Part shown: in pieces, positions 51,831-61,084 of the stretch
Layout of the letters: each line of letters opens with the position of its first letter
How positions within the stretch are numbered: the first letter of the stretch is position 1
NCBI RefSeq assembly: GCF_029854195.1
Contig: NZ_CP122960.1
Coordinates: forward strand, 1,990,001 to 2,054,000
DNA from: Amylibacter sp. IMCC11727
GTDB taxonomy: Bacteria > Pseudomonadota > Alphaproteobacteria > Rhodobacterales > Rhodobacteraceae
DNA: 64,000 bases
Direction of reading: 5' to 3'
Made by a program: the position numbers and the translations under genes
Notes under the pieces: generated by a model
What the model was told of the DNA's origin: nothing
What the model saw: only the letters and a program-made list of their open reading frames with translations
Databases searched by the model: none

Positions 51831-54800
51831 CTAGGAAGGCGGTGTTGGCGCTTTTTGGCGGAAAATTTCACGAAATGCCCCAGGCGTCAGGATTGAAAGT
51901 GGGTTCACACCCACCTTGGGCTGGCTTGCAGGGCCGCGCATCCGATAGGTAAAGCTGAACATACCTTCGCCTTTTCTGCGCCCCACGAGTTGCCCGAAAA
52001 GTCGTTCAAACACACCATTCACCACATACAGTGGCGTCACCACGCCTTCAAAATTGACCGACTTGTTTTTGGTGTCATACCACCCATCAAGTGTCATACC
52101 GATAGATGGGCCTACGGCACTGATGTTTTCCAGCTTTACGCCGTTGCCACGGATTTTAAATTGCCCTTCGATGGTGTTGAAATGGATGCCTTCGCCTTCC
52201 AATTGCTGCAATGCACCGATCAATGAAATTCCGTTCAGCAATGCCGCCATCGCAGAGGCGTCTTTGATGCGAGTGCGCTTCACATCCAATGTACCATCGT
52301 AGTTGCCGTCCCCTGCTTTGGGGATCAAAACAACTCGCAACGCGCCATCGCGAGCGTTGGTCAATAAGCCCGCAGATGACATAACACCCCCTGCATCTGA
52401 ACTTGCCAATTCAATCGCCGTCCCGTGGCGCTGTGGGAACAACTGGCCATTCACCCATGAACGGCCATTCACCCGCCCTACAAAGGTGCCGCGCAAACCC
52501 GCTTTGGTGTTTAGCTTTCCTTTGAAATTCGTCAGCGACAAATCGTTCGTCACACGCACACGATCCAATTGAAGATCAATCGTGGTTGCGCCCGATCCCG
52601 TTTCACCAGAGCCGCCGTTATCCCCCATAAATCGTAGGTCAGCCGTGCCGCCAGACACTGTGATCCGCGTGCGCCCACCTGCTTGCGGGGTTAACACAGC
52701 CGAGGTGCTAAGCCATTTGCCCACATCAACGGTGCTGAACCTCGCACGTTGCAACGTATTGTCCGCATTCAGATCAACCGTTCCCCGCGCATTGAGTCCG
52801 TTTGCGTCTAGCACCAGATCACCGATATCAATGCGATCCCCCAGCGTCCCGTCCACGCGGAACAGCCCACGGGTGCGCGCGGGTTTCAACCATCCAAGGG
52901 CTGGAATTTGCATCGTTGCCCCGACCAAATCGCTGGTCAGGGTGAATTTCGGATCCGAACCGCGATTGAGCGTGATATCCATCTGCGCAGGGGCGGCCCC
53001 TGAAACGGTTCCTTTGGGTAAAATAATGCCAAGCGCTGTCAGATTTTTCGCATTCAAATCCAGTTTTGCCGCGACTGTGCTTTGCTTGGCCCCCTGATTG
53101 AACGATTGTGCCCATTTGGCAGACACGGGCACGGCATCGAACAAAACGTCCCCTGCAATTTCAACGCCATCATGGGTCACATTTGCCAACAATTTGCGCG
53201 AAGTCAGCGTTCGGTCCTTGATCAGAGTCGTGGATTTCACGTTCAACAGTTCCGCCTGAACCGCCAATTTCACATCCTGCGTTCTGGTGTCCTTAGACAA
53301 TGGCAGTTTGAACCACCCGCTCAAAGACACGGCCCCTTGGCCGAGTTTTGGCGTCAAGCCAACCTTGTCCAAGAAACGGAACTTTTCCACATTCAGCAAT
53401 TCCAAAGCCGCCTCGATGCCGCCTTTGGCATGCAGTGTTATTTCGCCTGGTGTTGGGCGGATATCGGTATCGGGGATAAAGATGCTTGATCCTGCAATAT
53501 CCACCTGGCCCCCATTGGCAGCAATCACGTGGCCGGCGCTCAGGTCAATGCGCAGGTCAATTTCTGTCAGATATCCAAACCCAGCCCCGTCTTGCAAATG
53601 TGGCATCGTGTTCAGAAAATTAAAATTCGCGTCATTCACATTGAAATTAAACGCGTAATTCGGTTTGCCGTCTTTGCTTCGAAAGCCGCCAGAAATATCT
53701 TTGAAGGTGCCTTCAAAGATGTTTTTGACCACCCATTTGCGCGTTTTATGCACCACAGGTTTGGGCCAAAGCTGTTTCAGCCGCGCAGCGGTAATTTTGT
53801 TCAGATCAATGTCATAGCTGTTTGTCCAAAAATCCTGTCCCGCCTTTGATGATCCAGCGATCTTGACCACGCTGTCCCCGTCAAAAACAGTCAATCGCCC
53901 CACTTCGACTTTCAAAGGTGAAAACGACAAACGCGCATCAAGCGCAGCTTCGTTTAAGGTCAGCGTGTCATCAAACAGGTCGGGTCGCTCAATCACAATA
54001 TCACGCGCGCGCAACTGCCCTGCCATGGACTTCACCACACCGTCAGGCCCGCGCTGCAATTCTACAAAACCACCTGCGATGACGGACCCCGAGCTGGTTT
54101 TTAAATCCACTTGTTCGAGATTAAGGGCGTCCGTTTCAGGATCATAATCGAAATACACTTTAGCCGTGCTAAAGGTGATGGGCTGGCTCGCAGGAGTTTG
54201 GGCCACTTTCCCTTCGGCCAATTCCAATACGCCGTGCAAATTGCCCAGTTTGCCGTCCCCCGCAAATTCAGCCCGCACGGACCCAGACAGGCGCGTGTCA
54301 AAATTGCGCAGCCAATCAAACGCTTGAAACAAATCCGCAATCTCTTCGGGCGACGCATCAGAAAACTGAAACGAAACGGATGCCGCTTCGGACCCGAGCA
54401 GATAATTCGCGCTTAGGATCATGGATGCAGGCGATAGGTCTTTTCCGTCTTCTTGCCCCAGTTCCAACACCGCACGGCCAGATACGGTGTCACCTTCTCG
54501 TTCAATTGTCAGTTTGGAATTGTCTAGCACCCAGCCCCGTTTGGTAATTTGATCTTCAAACCGAACCCGCGTGTTTTCCAATTCCACGTTTTTTAACAAA
54601 GACAATTCGCGCTGATCTTCCAACGCATCCAACAGCTGCAATACGTTTTCACCCTTCGCCATTGTCCCTTGCGAACCAAACAAACTTATCGCACCAGTTT
54701 CATCCCGCTCCAGCGACAGTTCCGTCCCAACAATGGCAACGTCTTCGGGCGATATCTGCCCTGAAACCAGATCCAGCAGAGATAATCGGGTGCGCACCTC

Positions 54801-55127
54801 TGATACTGTGATTAATGACGCGCCTGTTTCATCCAGCACAGATACATCGCTCAGCAAAACGTAATTCCCGACACCCGTGTCGCTTGATGCCAACGCGATA
54901 CTGCCGATTTGCATATCATGGTTCGACAATTGGGCATTTAATCGGTCTTCGACCATTGCATGAAGCTGCGGCAGCTCTAGGGGTCCGCGCTGCAACAGGA
55001 TCGTCACGACACCAATGGCCAGCACCGTCAGAACGATGCCCGCCATCAACATGGCCAACAAGGCCACCAAACAGTGTCTTATCCAGATCAAAACGTCTCC
55101 GCCCGTATTGTTCAAAGCCTTGCGCAT
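51831..55127 (-). CDS. Large AsmA-like membrane-anchored protein (DUF3971, YhdP type)
   Basis: 1098 residues: one N-terminal membrane helix (13-40) then a very long beta-rich periplasmic part. DUF3971 region is in the middle and an AsmA_2-like C-terminus (around RMRGPASQPKVGVNPL) ends it. Relatives (YhdP, TamB, AsmA-like) form bridges that move phospholipid between inner and outer membrane. Function here is inferred from that family. Divergent from bcp by 96 bases. Confidence 0.85.
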   Translation of the reverse strand: MRKALNNTGGDVLIWIRHCLVALLAMLMAGIVLTVLAIGVVTILLQRGPLELPQLHAMVEDRLNAQLSNHDMQIGSIALASSDTGVGNYVLLSDVSVLDETGASLITVSEVRTRLSLLDLVSGQISPEDVAIVGTELSLERDETGAISLFGSQGTMAKGENVLQLLDALEDQRELSLLKNVELENTRVRFEDQITKRGWVLDNSKLTIEREGDTVSGRAVLELGQEDGKDLSPASMILSANYLLGSEAASVSFQFSDASPEEIADLFQAFDWLRNFDTRLSGSVRAEFAGDGKLGNLHGVLELAEGKVAQTPASQPITFSTAKVYFDYDPETDALNLEQVDLKTSSGSVIAGGFVELQRGPDGVVKSMAGQLRARDIVIERPDLFDDTLTLNEAALDARLSFSPLKVEVGRLTVFDGDSVVKIAGSSKAGQDFWTNSYDIDLNKITAARLKQLWPKPVVHKTRKWVVKNIFEGTFKDISGGFRSKDGKPNYAFNFNVNDANFNFLNTMPHLQDGAGFGYLTEIDLRIDLSAGHVIAANGGQVDIAGSSIFIPDTDIRPTPGEITLHAKGGIEAALELLNVEKFRFLDKVGLTPKLGQGAVSLSGWFKLPLSKDTRTQDVKLAVQAELLNVKSTTLIKDRTLTSRKLLANVTHDGVEIAGDVLFDAVPVSAKWAQSFNQGAKQSTVAAKLDLNAKNLTALGIILPKGTVSGAAPAQMDITLNRGSDPKFTLTSDLVGATMQIPALGWLKPARTRGLFRVDGTLGDRIDIGDLVLDANGLNARGTVDLNADNTLQRARFSTVDVGKWLSTSAVLTPQAGGRTRITVSGGTADLRFMGDNGGSGETGSGATTIDLQLDRVRVTNDLSLTNFKGKLNTKAGLRGTFVGRVNGRSWVNGQLFPQRHGTAIELASSDAGGVMSSAGLLTNARDGALRVVLIPKAGDGNYDGTLDVKRTRIKDASAMAALLNGISLIGALQQLEGEGIHFNTIEGQFKIRGNGVKLENISAVGPSIGMTLDGWYDTKNKSVNFEGVVTPLYVVNGVFERLFGQLVGRRKGEGMFSFTYRMRGPASQPKVGVNPLSILTPGAFREIFRQKAPTPPS

Positions 55128-55211
55128 TCCGCGCTTGAACTCTGCCGTTGCACCCTATTTAGGATAGAAGCCAACAGCACCATAGGTGTTCTTTAACAAT
55201 TTTTCGTCACT

Positions 55212-55219
55212 GGAGGGGG
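55212..55219 (+). promoter_or_regulatory. Very strong ribosome binding site of bcp
   Basis: GGAGGGGG four bases before the ATG at 55224; unusually strong compared with other genes in the window. Confidence 0.6.
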
Positions 55220-55223
55220 ACAA

Positions 55224-55685
55224 ATGCCCGAAATCGGAGAAAAATCGCCTAACTTTACTCTGCCGCGCGATGGTGGTGGAACTGTATCGCTCGCGGATTA
55301 TGCAGGCAAAACGCTGGTTTTGTATTTTTATCCGCGTGATGACACCCCTGGATGTACCAAAGAAAGCATCGGCTTTACCGAACATCTGACCGCGTTTCAG
55401 GATGCAGGTGCAGAGATTGTCGGCGTGTCCAAAGACAGCGTAAAAAGTCACGTTAAATTCGTTGCAAAACATGACCTTGGCATCCCATTGATCAGCGATG
55501 AAAACGGGACACTGTGCGAAGACTTTGGCGTCTGGGTTGAAAAAAACATGTATGGCAAAAAATACATGGGCATTGAACGGGCCACCTTTATCATCGACGG
55601 CGAAGGGGTCATTACCCACGCATGGCGTAAGGTCAAAGTACCAGGCCACGTCGAAGCGGTGTTAGACGCGGTGCAACCCACGTGA
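55224..55685 (+). CDS. bcp: Thioredoxin-dependent thiol peroxidase (Bcp/PrxQ)
   Basis: 153 residues. Reduces hydroperoxides. Peroxidatic C44 is in PRDDTPGCTKES. The usual second cysteine five residues on is missing (Ile49); the only other cysteine is C98 in GTLCEDFG, which may act as resolving Cys or the enzyme may work as 1-Cys. Very strong Shine-Dalgarno. Overlaps the DUF455 gene by four bases (GTGA). Confidence 0.95.
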   Translation: MPEIGEKSPNFTLPRDGGGTVSLADYAGKTLVLYFYPRDDTPGCTKESIGFTEHLTAFQDAGAEIVGVSKDSVKSHVKFVAKHDLGIPLISDENGTLCEDFGVWVEKNMYGKKYMGIERATFIIDGEGVITHAWRKVKVPGHVEAVLDAVQPT

Positions 55686-56494
55686 CCCAACCAACCCTAA
55701 CAGAACTGGCCTGTGACGTACTTACCACCGCTGATGGGCGCGAAAAAACCGCGAAATCCCATGCTGCGGCGGCGCTGTGGTTTGAAATGAAAGAGGCAGG
55801 CACCCCGCTGGCCATTGGCAACAGCACCCCACCCGACGTGCCTGCGCGCCCAGCAACACCAGAACTTTTGCCCCCGAACGAAGTCCCACGCCGCCGTTTA
55901 GGATCAGAGGCAGGGCGCATCGCGCTTATCCATGCTGTTGCCCATATCGAATTGAACGCGGTAGACCTGCATTGGGACATCATTCCTCGGTTTGCACAGA
56001 CGGAGATGCCCATTGGATACTACGACGATTGGGTGAAGGCAGCAGATGAAGAAAGCAAACATTTCAATCTGTTATGTGACCGTCTTGAAGCCATGGGGTC
56101 CCACTACGGTGCTTTACCCGCTCATGCTGGCATGTGGCGCGCAGCCCAAGACACCGCGACCGATTTCATGGGCCGCCTTGCCATTGTCCCCATGGTGCTA
56201 GAGGCCCGCGGGCTCGACGTCACACCGGGCATGATCCAGCAGTTCAAATCGCTTAAAGACACCGAAACCGTCGCCGCACTTGAGATCATTTATGCCGAAG
56301 AAGTCGGGCATGTGGCCTATGGCTCCAAGTGGTTCCATTTTCTGTGCGGCCGTCACAATGCCGATCCAAAAGAGGAATTTCACCGCCTTGTGGAACACTA
56401 TTTCCATGGAGGCTTAAAGCCCCCTTTCAACGATGAAAAACGCGCCGAAGCAGGTATTCCGCTCGACTTTTACTGGCCAATGGCAGTGCAATAA
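55682..56494 (+). CDS. DUF455 ferritin-like protein
   Basis: 270 residues, helical, with ferritin-like metal-ligand patterns: HIELNAVDLHWD, DEESKHFNLL and YAEEVGHVAYG, a set of Glu/His pairs that could bind two metals. Family members relate to MiaE-like di-iron oxygenases; no reaction known. GTG start overlapping bcp suggests a joint role against oxidants. Confidence 0.83.
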   Translation: MTQPTLTELACDVLTTADGREKTAKSHAAAALWFEMKEAGTPLAIGNSTPPDVPARPATPELLPPNEVPRRRLGSEAGRIALIHAVAHIELNAVDLHWDIIPRFAQTEMPIGYYDDWVKAADEESKHFNLLCDRLEAMGSHYGALPAHAGMWRAAQDTATDFMGRLAIVPMVLEARGLDVTPGMIQQFKSLKDTETVAALEIIYAEEVGHVAYGSKWFHFLCGRHNADPKEEFHRLVEHYFHGGLKPPFNDEKRAEAGIPLDFYWPMAVQ

Positions 56495-56660
56495 GGGGCT
56501 CTGTTGTTCAATTACCCTGCTAAATGCGCGGTTTATTGCCCGTTTGGCAGGATTTTCTTGCCTCTCGCGTTAAGGTTTTGTAGACCACTTGAGCGTTCTT
56601 AAAGAAGCCGAAAAGGTCCCGAAACAGGGTAACAAGAGCTCAGAGGCAGAGGGAAAATCC

Positions 56661-57998
56661 ATGACTGGACCGTTTGAAAAATTAAACGCTCTTTTGGCAC
56701 GCCATGTGCCCGAACAGCGCATTTACATGCGCACAGAGCGCACCACGCGGTATTTCCGCGCTACGCCGCTGATGCAAGCCACCGCTGGTTTGTTGATTAC
56801 TGTGGGTGTGTGCTGGTCCGTTATTGCCACCTCTGCCCTGTTGATTGATCACATCTCAGCACGCTCTGACACCAAGCAAGCCGAAGTGTTGCAACGCGCC
56901 TATGAGGCACGTTTGAACGAACTGTCCCAAGAACGCGATCAGCGGGCACTTGAAACGCAAACCGCCCAAGATCGGTTCTACATCGCTCTTGAACAGATTT
57001 CTTTACAGCAAAGCGAACTGCTCCAAGCCGAAGAAGAACGCCGCGAATTGGCCACTGGCCTCGATATTATGCAAAAGAAATTGCAAGCGGCGATCAAAGA
57101 GCGGGATCAGGCGCAAAAGCAATCAGATTCAATTCTCGCTGAAATGCAGGCCGTAACAGGCAGCCTCAGCACCAAACTCGGCGGCGCTCAGGATAACGAA
57201 GAAACGCTCGAACATATGACGCGCGCGTTGAAATCCACCGTTGCACAGCGCGACAATCTGGAAACAACAGCCACCGAACTTTACAGCCAAATGGCCAAAA
57301 TGTCGAACGAACAGCTGTTGCAGCAACAGCAAAACGCCCGCATCTTTTCTAATCTGGAACAGGCTGTGAATGTGACGCTTGGCCCCTTGGAAAAAGCACT
57401 GAGCAACGCGGGCATGAACACTGATGCCCTTATCAAAGACATGCGCAAAAGCTATTCTGGATCAGGCGGCCCGCTTACGGCTCTTTCCATTTCTACAAAG
57501 GGTGATGCGGCAACCGCGCTTTCTGCGGATACTGTGAAATTGTTTGAACGGCTCGATCGGGTGGGCTTGGCCAAGCTGGCCGTTGAAAAGCTGCCCCTCG
57601 CCTTCCCAGTGCGCGGCGGATATCGCCACACCTCTGGGTACGGCTATCGCCGCGATCCCAAAAACGGCGGACGCCGATTGCACAAAGGCCATGATCTCGC
57701 GGGCGCACGCGGCACTGCCATTGTCGCAACTGGGGACGGTGTCGTTACTTTCGCAGGCCGTCAAAGCGGCTATGGCAAACTCATCAAAATCCGCCATATC
57801 AATGGCTTTGAAACTTACTACGCTCATTTGAACAGAATTCGGGTCAAGGCGGGACAAAGGGTCTCGCGCGGGGAACGAATTGGTGATATGGGCAACACGG
57901 GCCGGTCAACCGGCGTGCATCTTCACTACGAAGTGCGCATCAACGGAAATGCAGTCAATCCCTCTAAATATATGAAGGCGTCAAGAAATGTTTTCTAA
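56661..57998 (+). CDS. M23 peptidoglycan endopeptidase with coiled coil
   Basis: 445 residues from the ATG at 56661 (a TTG at 56589 would lengthen it). One membrane helix (about 40-65), a long coiled coil (about 75-240), and a C-terminal LytM/M23 domain with HKGHDLAGARGT and HLHYEVR containing the zinc ligands (H and D in HxxxD, H in HxH). It cuts peptide cross-links in the periplasm or activates amidases, like EnvC/NlpD. Its end overlaps the bactofilin gene by 11 bases. Confidence 0.9.
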   Translation: MTGPFEKLNALLARHVPEQRIYMRTERTTRYFRATPLMQATAGLLITVGVCWSVIATSALLIDHISARSDTKQAEVLQRAYEARLNELSQERDQRALETQTAQDRFYIALEQISLQQSELLQAEEERRELATGLDIMQKKLQAAIKERDQAQKQSDSILAEMQAVTGSLSTKLGGAQDNEETLEHMTRALKSTVAQRDNLETTATELYSQMAKMSNEQLLQQQQNARIFSNLEQAVNVTLGPLEKALSNAGMNTDALIKDMRKSYSGSGGPLTALSISTKGDAATALSADTVKLFERLDRVGLAKLAVEKLPLAFPVRGGYRHTSGYGYRRDPKNGGRRLHKGHDLAGARGTAIVATGDGVVTFAGRQSGYGKLIKIRHINGFETYYAHLNRIRVKAGQRVSRGERIGDMGNTGRSTGVHLHYEVRINGNAVNPSKYMKASRNVF

Positions 57999-58488
57999 AA
58001 ACAAAATCAGCGAAACAAACAAAACCGATCCCGCAGCGGATACAAGCAAGCCAGTGGCCACACCTCCACCTGCTTCAACACCTGCGGCAAAGCCAGCAAG
58101 CTCTGCAGCGCCAACACCAGCGGCTCCACCAAAAGCAAAGCCACCTGCATCTTCATTGTCTTCTGATCTGACAATCACAGGCAACCTGAAAACGACTGGC
58201 GACATCCAGATCGAAGGCAAAATCAAAGGCGACATTCGCGCCCATTTGCTGACAGTTGGCGAAGGCGCCACTGTAGAAGGCGAAATCATTGCTGACGACG
58301 TTGTGGTCAACGGTCGCATCATTGGTCGCGTGCGTGGTCTTAAGGTTCGCCTGACCTCCAGCGCCCGCGTTGAAGGCGACATCATCCACAAAACTATCGC
58401 TATTGAAAGCGGCGCACACTTCGAAGGCTCTGTTCAGCGCCAAGAAGACCCGTTGAATGCAAAAGCGGACAAAAAAGCAGACAGCTAA
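57988..58488 (+). CDS. Bactofilin
   Basis: 166 residues: an N-terminal Pro/Ala/Lys-rich tail (to about 55), then the bactofilin beta-helix (57-150) with repeats like GNLKTTGDIQIEGKIKGDI and GRIIGRVRG. Bactofilins polymerise without nucleotides and scaffold wall enzymes. Being fused in one operon with an M23 peptidase (11-base overlap) parallels pairs such as CcmA-Csd1 in Helicobacter. Confidence 0.93.
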   Translation: MFSKNKISETNKTDPAADTSKPVATPPPASTPAAKPASSAAPTPAAPPKAKPPASSLSSDLTITGNLKTTGDIQIEGKIKGDIRAHLLTVGEGATVEGEIIADDVVVNGRIIGRVRGLKVRLTSSARVEGDIIHKTIAIESGAHFEGSVQRQEDPLNAKADKKADS

Positions 58489-58506
58489 TCCTCTCTGCTC
58501 CCCAAT

Positions 58507-58540
58507 AAAAAAGGCCCAGCATCGCGCTGGGCCTTTTTCG
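58507..58540. terminator. Bidirectional terminator between bactofilin and cytochrome genes
   Basis: A long stem, AAAAAGGCCCAGC with GCTGGGCCTTTTT, loop ATCGC. T tracts exist on both sides, so it can end both the bactofilin operon and the convergent cytochrome gene. Confidence 0.9.
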
Positions 58541-58559
58541 TCTAAACTGTGATCTGGCT

Positions 58560-59069
58560 TTAGCCTTTGGACGCGTCATCCAAGTAAGCGATCAGATTTT
58601 CAATGTCTTTATCTTTCTTCAAACCGTTGAACAACATGCTCGTGCCTGGCACCAACTTTTTAGGTGCTTTCAAGTACGCGGTCAGCGTTTCAACATCCCA
58701 TGTCAGACCAGATTCTTGCATCGGTTTGGAATACTTGAAGCCTTCGATTTGAGCTGCCTCACGGCCAATAATTTTATAAAGCGTTGGCCCCGCACCGTTT
58801 TTGCCTTCTTTTACTTTGTGACAGGCTTTGCACTTCTTAAAAACCTTTTTGCCCTTTTTCACATCCCCAGTTATTTCAGCAACAACCACCTCTTCTGTGG
58901 TTTCGGTTGTTTCGGTTATAGTTTCCGCATTTTCGGATGCTGGCTGTTCAGTTTCTGCTTCTACAACGGGTTGTTCTGCATTTTGCGTGGTTGTGTCGGC
59001 CCAGGCTGTGCTGGCAGACAAAGCAATTGCAACGGTAACGCCTGAAAAGTTACGCAATACTGAAGACAT
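58560..59069 (-). CDS. Class I c-type cytochrome (c2-like) with acidic linker
   Basis: 169 residues. Signal peptide (1-24), then a Glu/Thr-rich linker to about residue 66, then a single-heme domain with CKACH (C80, C83, H84) and the Met ligand in PGTSML. The start at 59069 (MSSVLRNF) has AAGGA upstream. It probably shuttles electrons in the periplasm. The cytochrome maturation genes at 22.8-26.9 kb would attach its heme. Confidence 0.92.
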   Translation of the reverse strand: MSSVLRNFSGVTVAIALSASTAWADTTTQNAEQPVVEAETEQPASENAETITETTETTEEVVVAEITGDVKKGKKVFKKCKACHKVKEGKNGAGPTLYKIIGREAAQIEGFKYSKPMQESGLTWDVETLTAYLKAPKKLVPGTSMLFNGLKKDKDIENLIAYLDDASKG

Positions 59070-59238
59070 GGCTGTTTTCCTTTTAATTGGCTGGCTCGAT
59101 TTGGCCTCTTGTGAATTCAACACGCCAAGGCGCGAATTTATTCGCTCGATTGTTGCACAGATTTGTCAATCCAGTCTTTACCAATTCGACCAATCGCGGC
59201 ACTCTACCGCAAACCCCAATTCAAAGGTTAATTTCACC

Positions 59239-61038
59239 GTGTCCACACAGAAAAAACAGATCAAGCTGCGCTCCCAAGATTGGTTTAACAATCCAGATGA
59301 TATGGAAATGACCGCGCTGTATCTGGAACGCTATCTGAACTATGGCCTAACACGCGAAGAATTGACCTCTGGCAAACCCATAATCGGGATTGCCCAAACA
59401 GGCAGTGACCTAAGCCCCTGTAACCGCCACCATATTGAACTGAGCAAGCGTGTTCGCGACGGTGTGATCGCGGCAGGTGGAACGGTCATCGAGATTCCAG
59501 TTCACCCGATCCAAGAAACGGGTAAACGCCCAACCGCCATGCTGGATCGCAACCTGGCTTATCTCTCGCTTGTGGAAACGCTGTTTGGTTATCCCATCGA
59601 CGGCGTCGTGCTGAACATTGGCTGTGACAAAACCACTCCTGCCCTGTTGATGGCCGCCGCCACGGTGAACATCCCCGCAATCGCGCTTTCTGTCGGCCCC
59701 ATGCTCAACGGCTGGTACAAAGGCAAGCGCACGGGATCGGGCACAATCATGTGGAAAGCCCGCGAATTGCACGCCAAAGGCGAAATTAACGATGCGGAAA
59801 TGGTTGAACTTGTAGCCTCCTCCGCACCCTCCACAGGCTATTGCAACACAATGGGCACCGCCACCACGATGAACTCTTTGGCCGAAGCATTGGGCATGCA
59901 GATGCCAGGTTCCGCGGCCATCCCCGCCCCTTACCGTGAACGGGGTCAAATGGCCTATCAAACAGGTCGGCGCATTGTCGATATGGTCTGGGACGATCTG
60001 AAACCCTCTGACATCATGACCCGCGAAGCCTTTGAAAACGCAATTGTCATCAATTCAGCCATTGGAGGCTCTACCAATGCGCCCATCCATTTGAACGGCA
60101 TTGCCAAACACTTGGGTGTTTCCCTGACCAATCAAGATTGGCAAAACGTAGGTCACAAAATTCCATTGATGGTAAATCTGCAGCCCGCTGGGGAATACCT
60201 TGGCGAAGATTACCACCGCGCAGGCGGCGTGCCTGCTGTGACGGGCGAACTGATCCGCGCTGGCCTGCTGCCTCATCCCGATGTGGTTACAGCCAATGGC
60301 CGCACCATGGCCGAAAACTGCGCCGATGTCGAAATCGAAAATACCGATGTGATTTGGCCTGTGTCCGCCCCCATGGTCGATGCGGCAGGGTTTATCAATC
60401 TGACGGGCAACATTTTTGACAGCGCGATCATGAAAACCTCTGTCATTTCCGAAGAATTCCGCACGCGGTATCTGGAAAATCCCGACGATCCCAACGCAGT
60501 CGAAGGCACAGCCGTTGTTTTTGACGGGCCTGAACAATTCCATGCCACCATCGACGATCCCGCGCTTGGTATTACCGAAAATTCCATGCTGTTCATGCGT
60601 GGCGCTGGCCCATTGGGATATCCAGGCGGGGCCGAGGTGGTGAACATGCGCGCACCCAGTTATTTGTTGAAACAGGGTGTAACATCCCTGCCCTGCATCG
60701 GGGATGGCCGTCAATCTGGCACATCAGGCTCTCCATCAATCCTCAACGCCTCCCCCGAGGCTGCCGCGGGTGGCAACCTTGCTATTTTGCAAAACGGGGA
60801 TCGCGTGCGTATTGATTTGAACACCTGCACTGTGACCATGCTTGTGGATGACGCTGAAATCGCAACGCGCCACGCCGCCCTAGAAGCCGCAGGTGGTTAT
60901 GCCAGCCCTGACAGCCAATCCCCATGGCAACAGTATTTCCGCGAATTGGTCGAACCCTTTTCCGAAGGCATGACCCTACGCGACTCCACCAAATATCAAT
61001 CCATCGCACAGAAACACGTTCCCCGGAACAATCACTAA
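59239..61038 (+). CDS. IlvD/Edd-family dehydratase, sugar-acid type
   Basis: 599 residues starting at a GTG (59239); the frame is open further up but overlaps the cytochrome gene. The wording RSQDWFNNPDDMEMTALYLERYLNYG and GSDLSPCNRHHIELS places it with the pentonate/xylonate-type dehydratases rather than dihydroxy-acid dehydratase of Ile/Val synthesis. Iron-sulfur cysteines: C in SPCNRHH, NIGCDKTTP, GYCNTMG. A next ATG at 59302 would remove RSQDWF. Followed by the flavoprotein gene after 46 bases. Confidence 0.87.
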   Translation: MSTQKKQIKLRSQDWFNNPDDMEMTALYLERYLNYGLTREELTSGKPIIGIAQTGSDLSPCNRHHIELSKRVRDGVIAAGGTVIEIPVHPIQETGKRPTAMLDRNLAYLSLVETLFGYPIDGVVLNIGCDKTTPALLMAAATVNIPAIALSVGPMLNGWYKGKRTGSGTIMWKARELHAKGEINDAEMVELVASSAPSTGYCNTMGTATTMNSLAEALGMQMPGSAAIPAPYRERGQMAYQTGRRIVDMVWDDLKPSDIMTREAFENAIVINSAIGGSTNAPIHLNGIAKHLGVSLTNQDWQNVGHKIPLMVNLQPAGEYLGEDYHRAGGVPAVTGELIRAGLLPHPDVVTANGRTMAENCADVEIENTDVIWPVSAPMVDAAGFINLTGNIFDSAIMKTSVISEEFRTRYLENPDDPNAVEGTAVVFDGPEQFHATIDDPALGITENSMLFMRGAGPLGYPGGAEVVNMRAPSYLLKQGVTSLPCIGDGRQSGTSGSPSILNASPEAAAGGNLAILQNGDRVRIDLNTCTVTMLVDDAEIATRHAALEAAGGYASPDSQSPWQQYFRELVEPFSEGMTLRDSTKYQSIAQKHVPRNNH

Positions 61039-61084
61039 CCTTTCAAAAAAAAACAGAAGGGTAAGCTGCGAAAAGGACGCCGTG

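Noticed and set aside
58828..59238. N-terminal extension of the dehydratase frame
   Set aside because: It runs antisense through the cytochrome c gene and shows no similarity to the dehydratase family; GTG at 59239 fits the family start.
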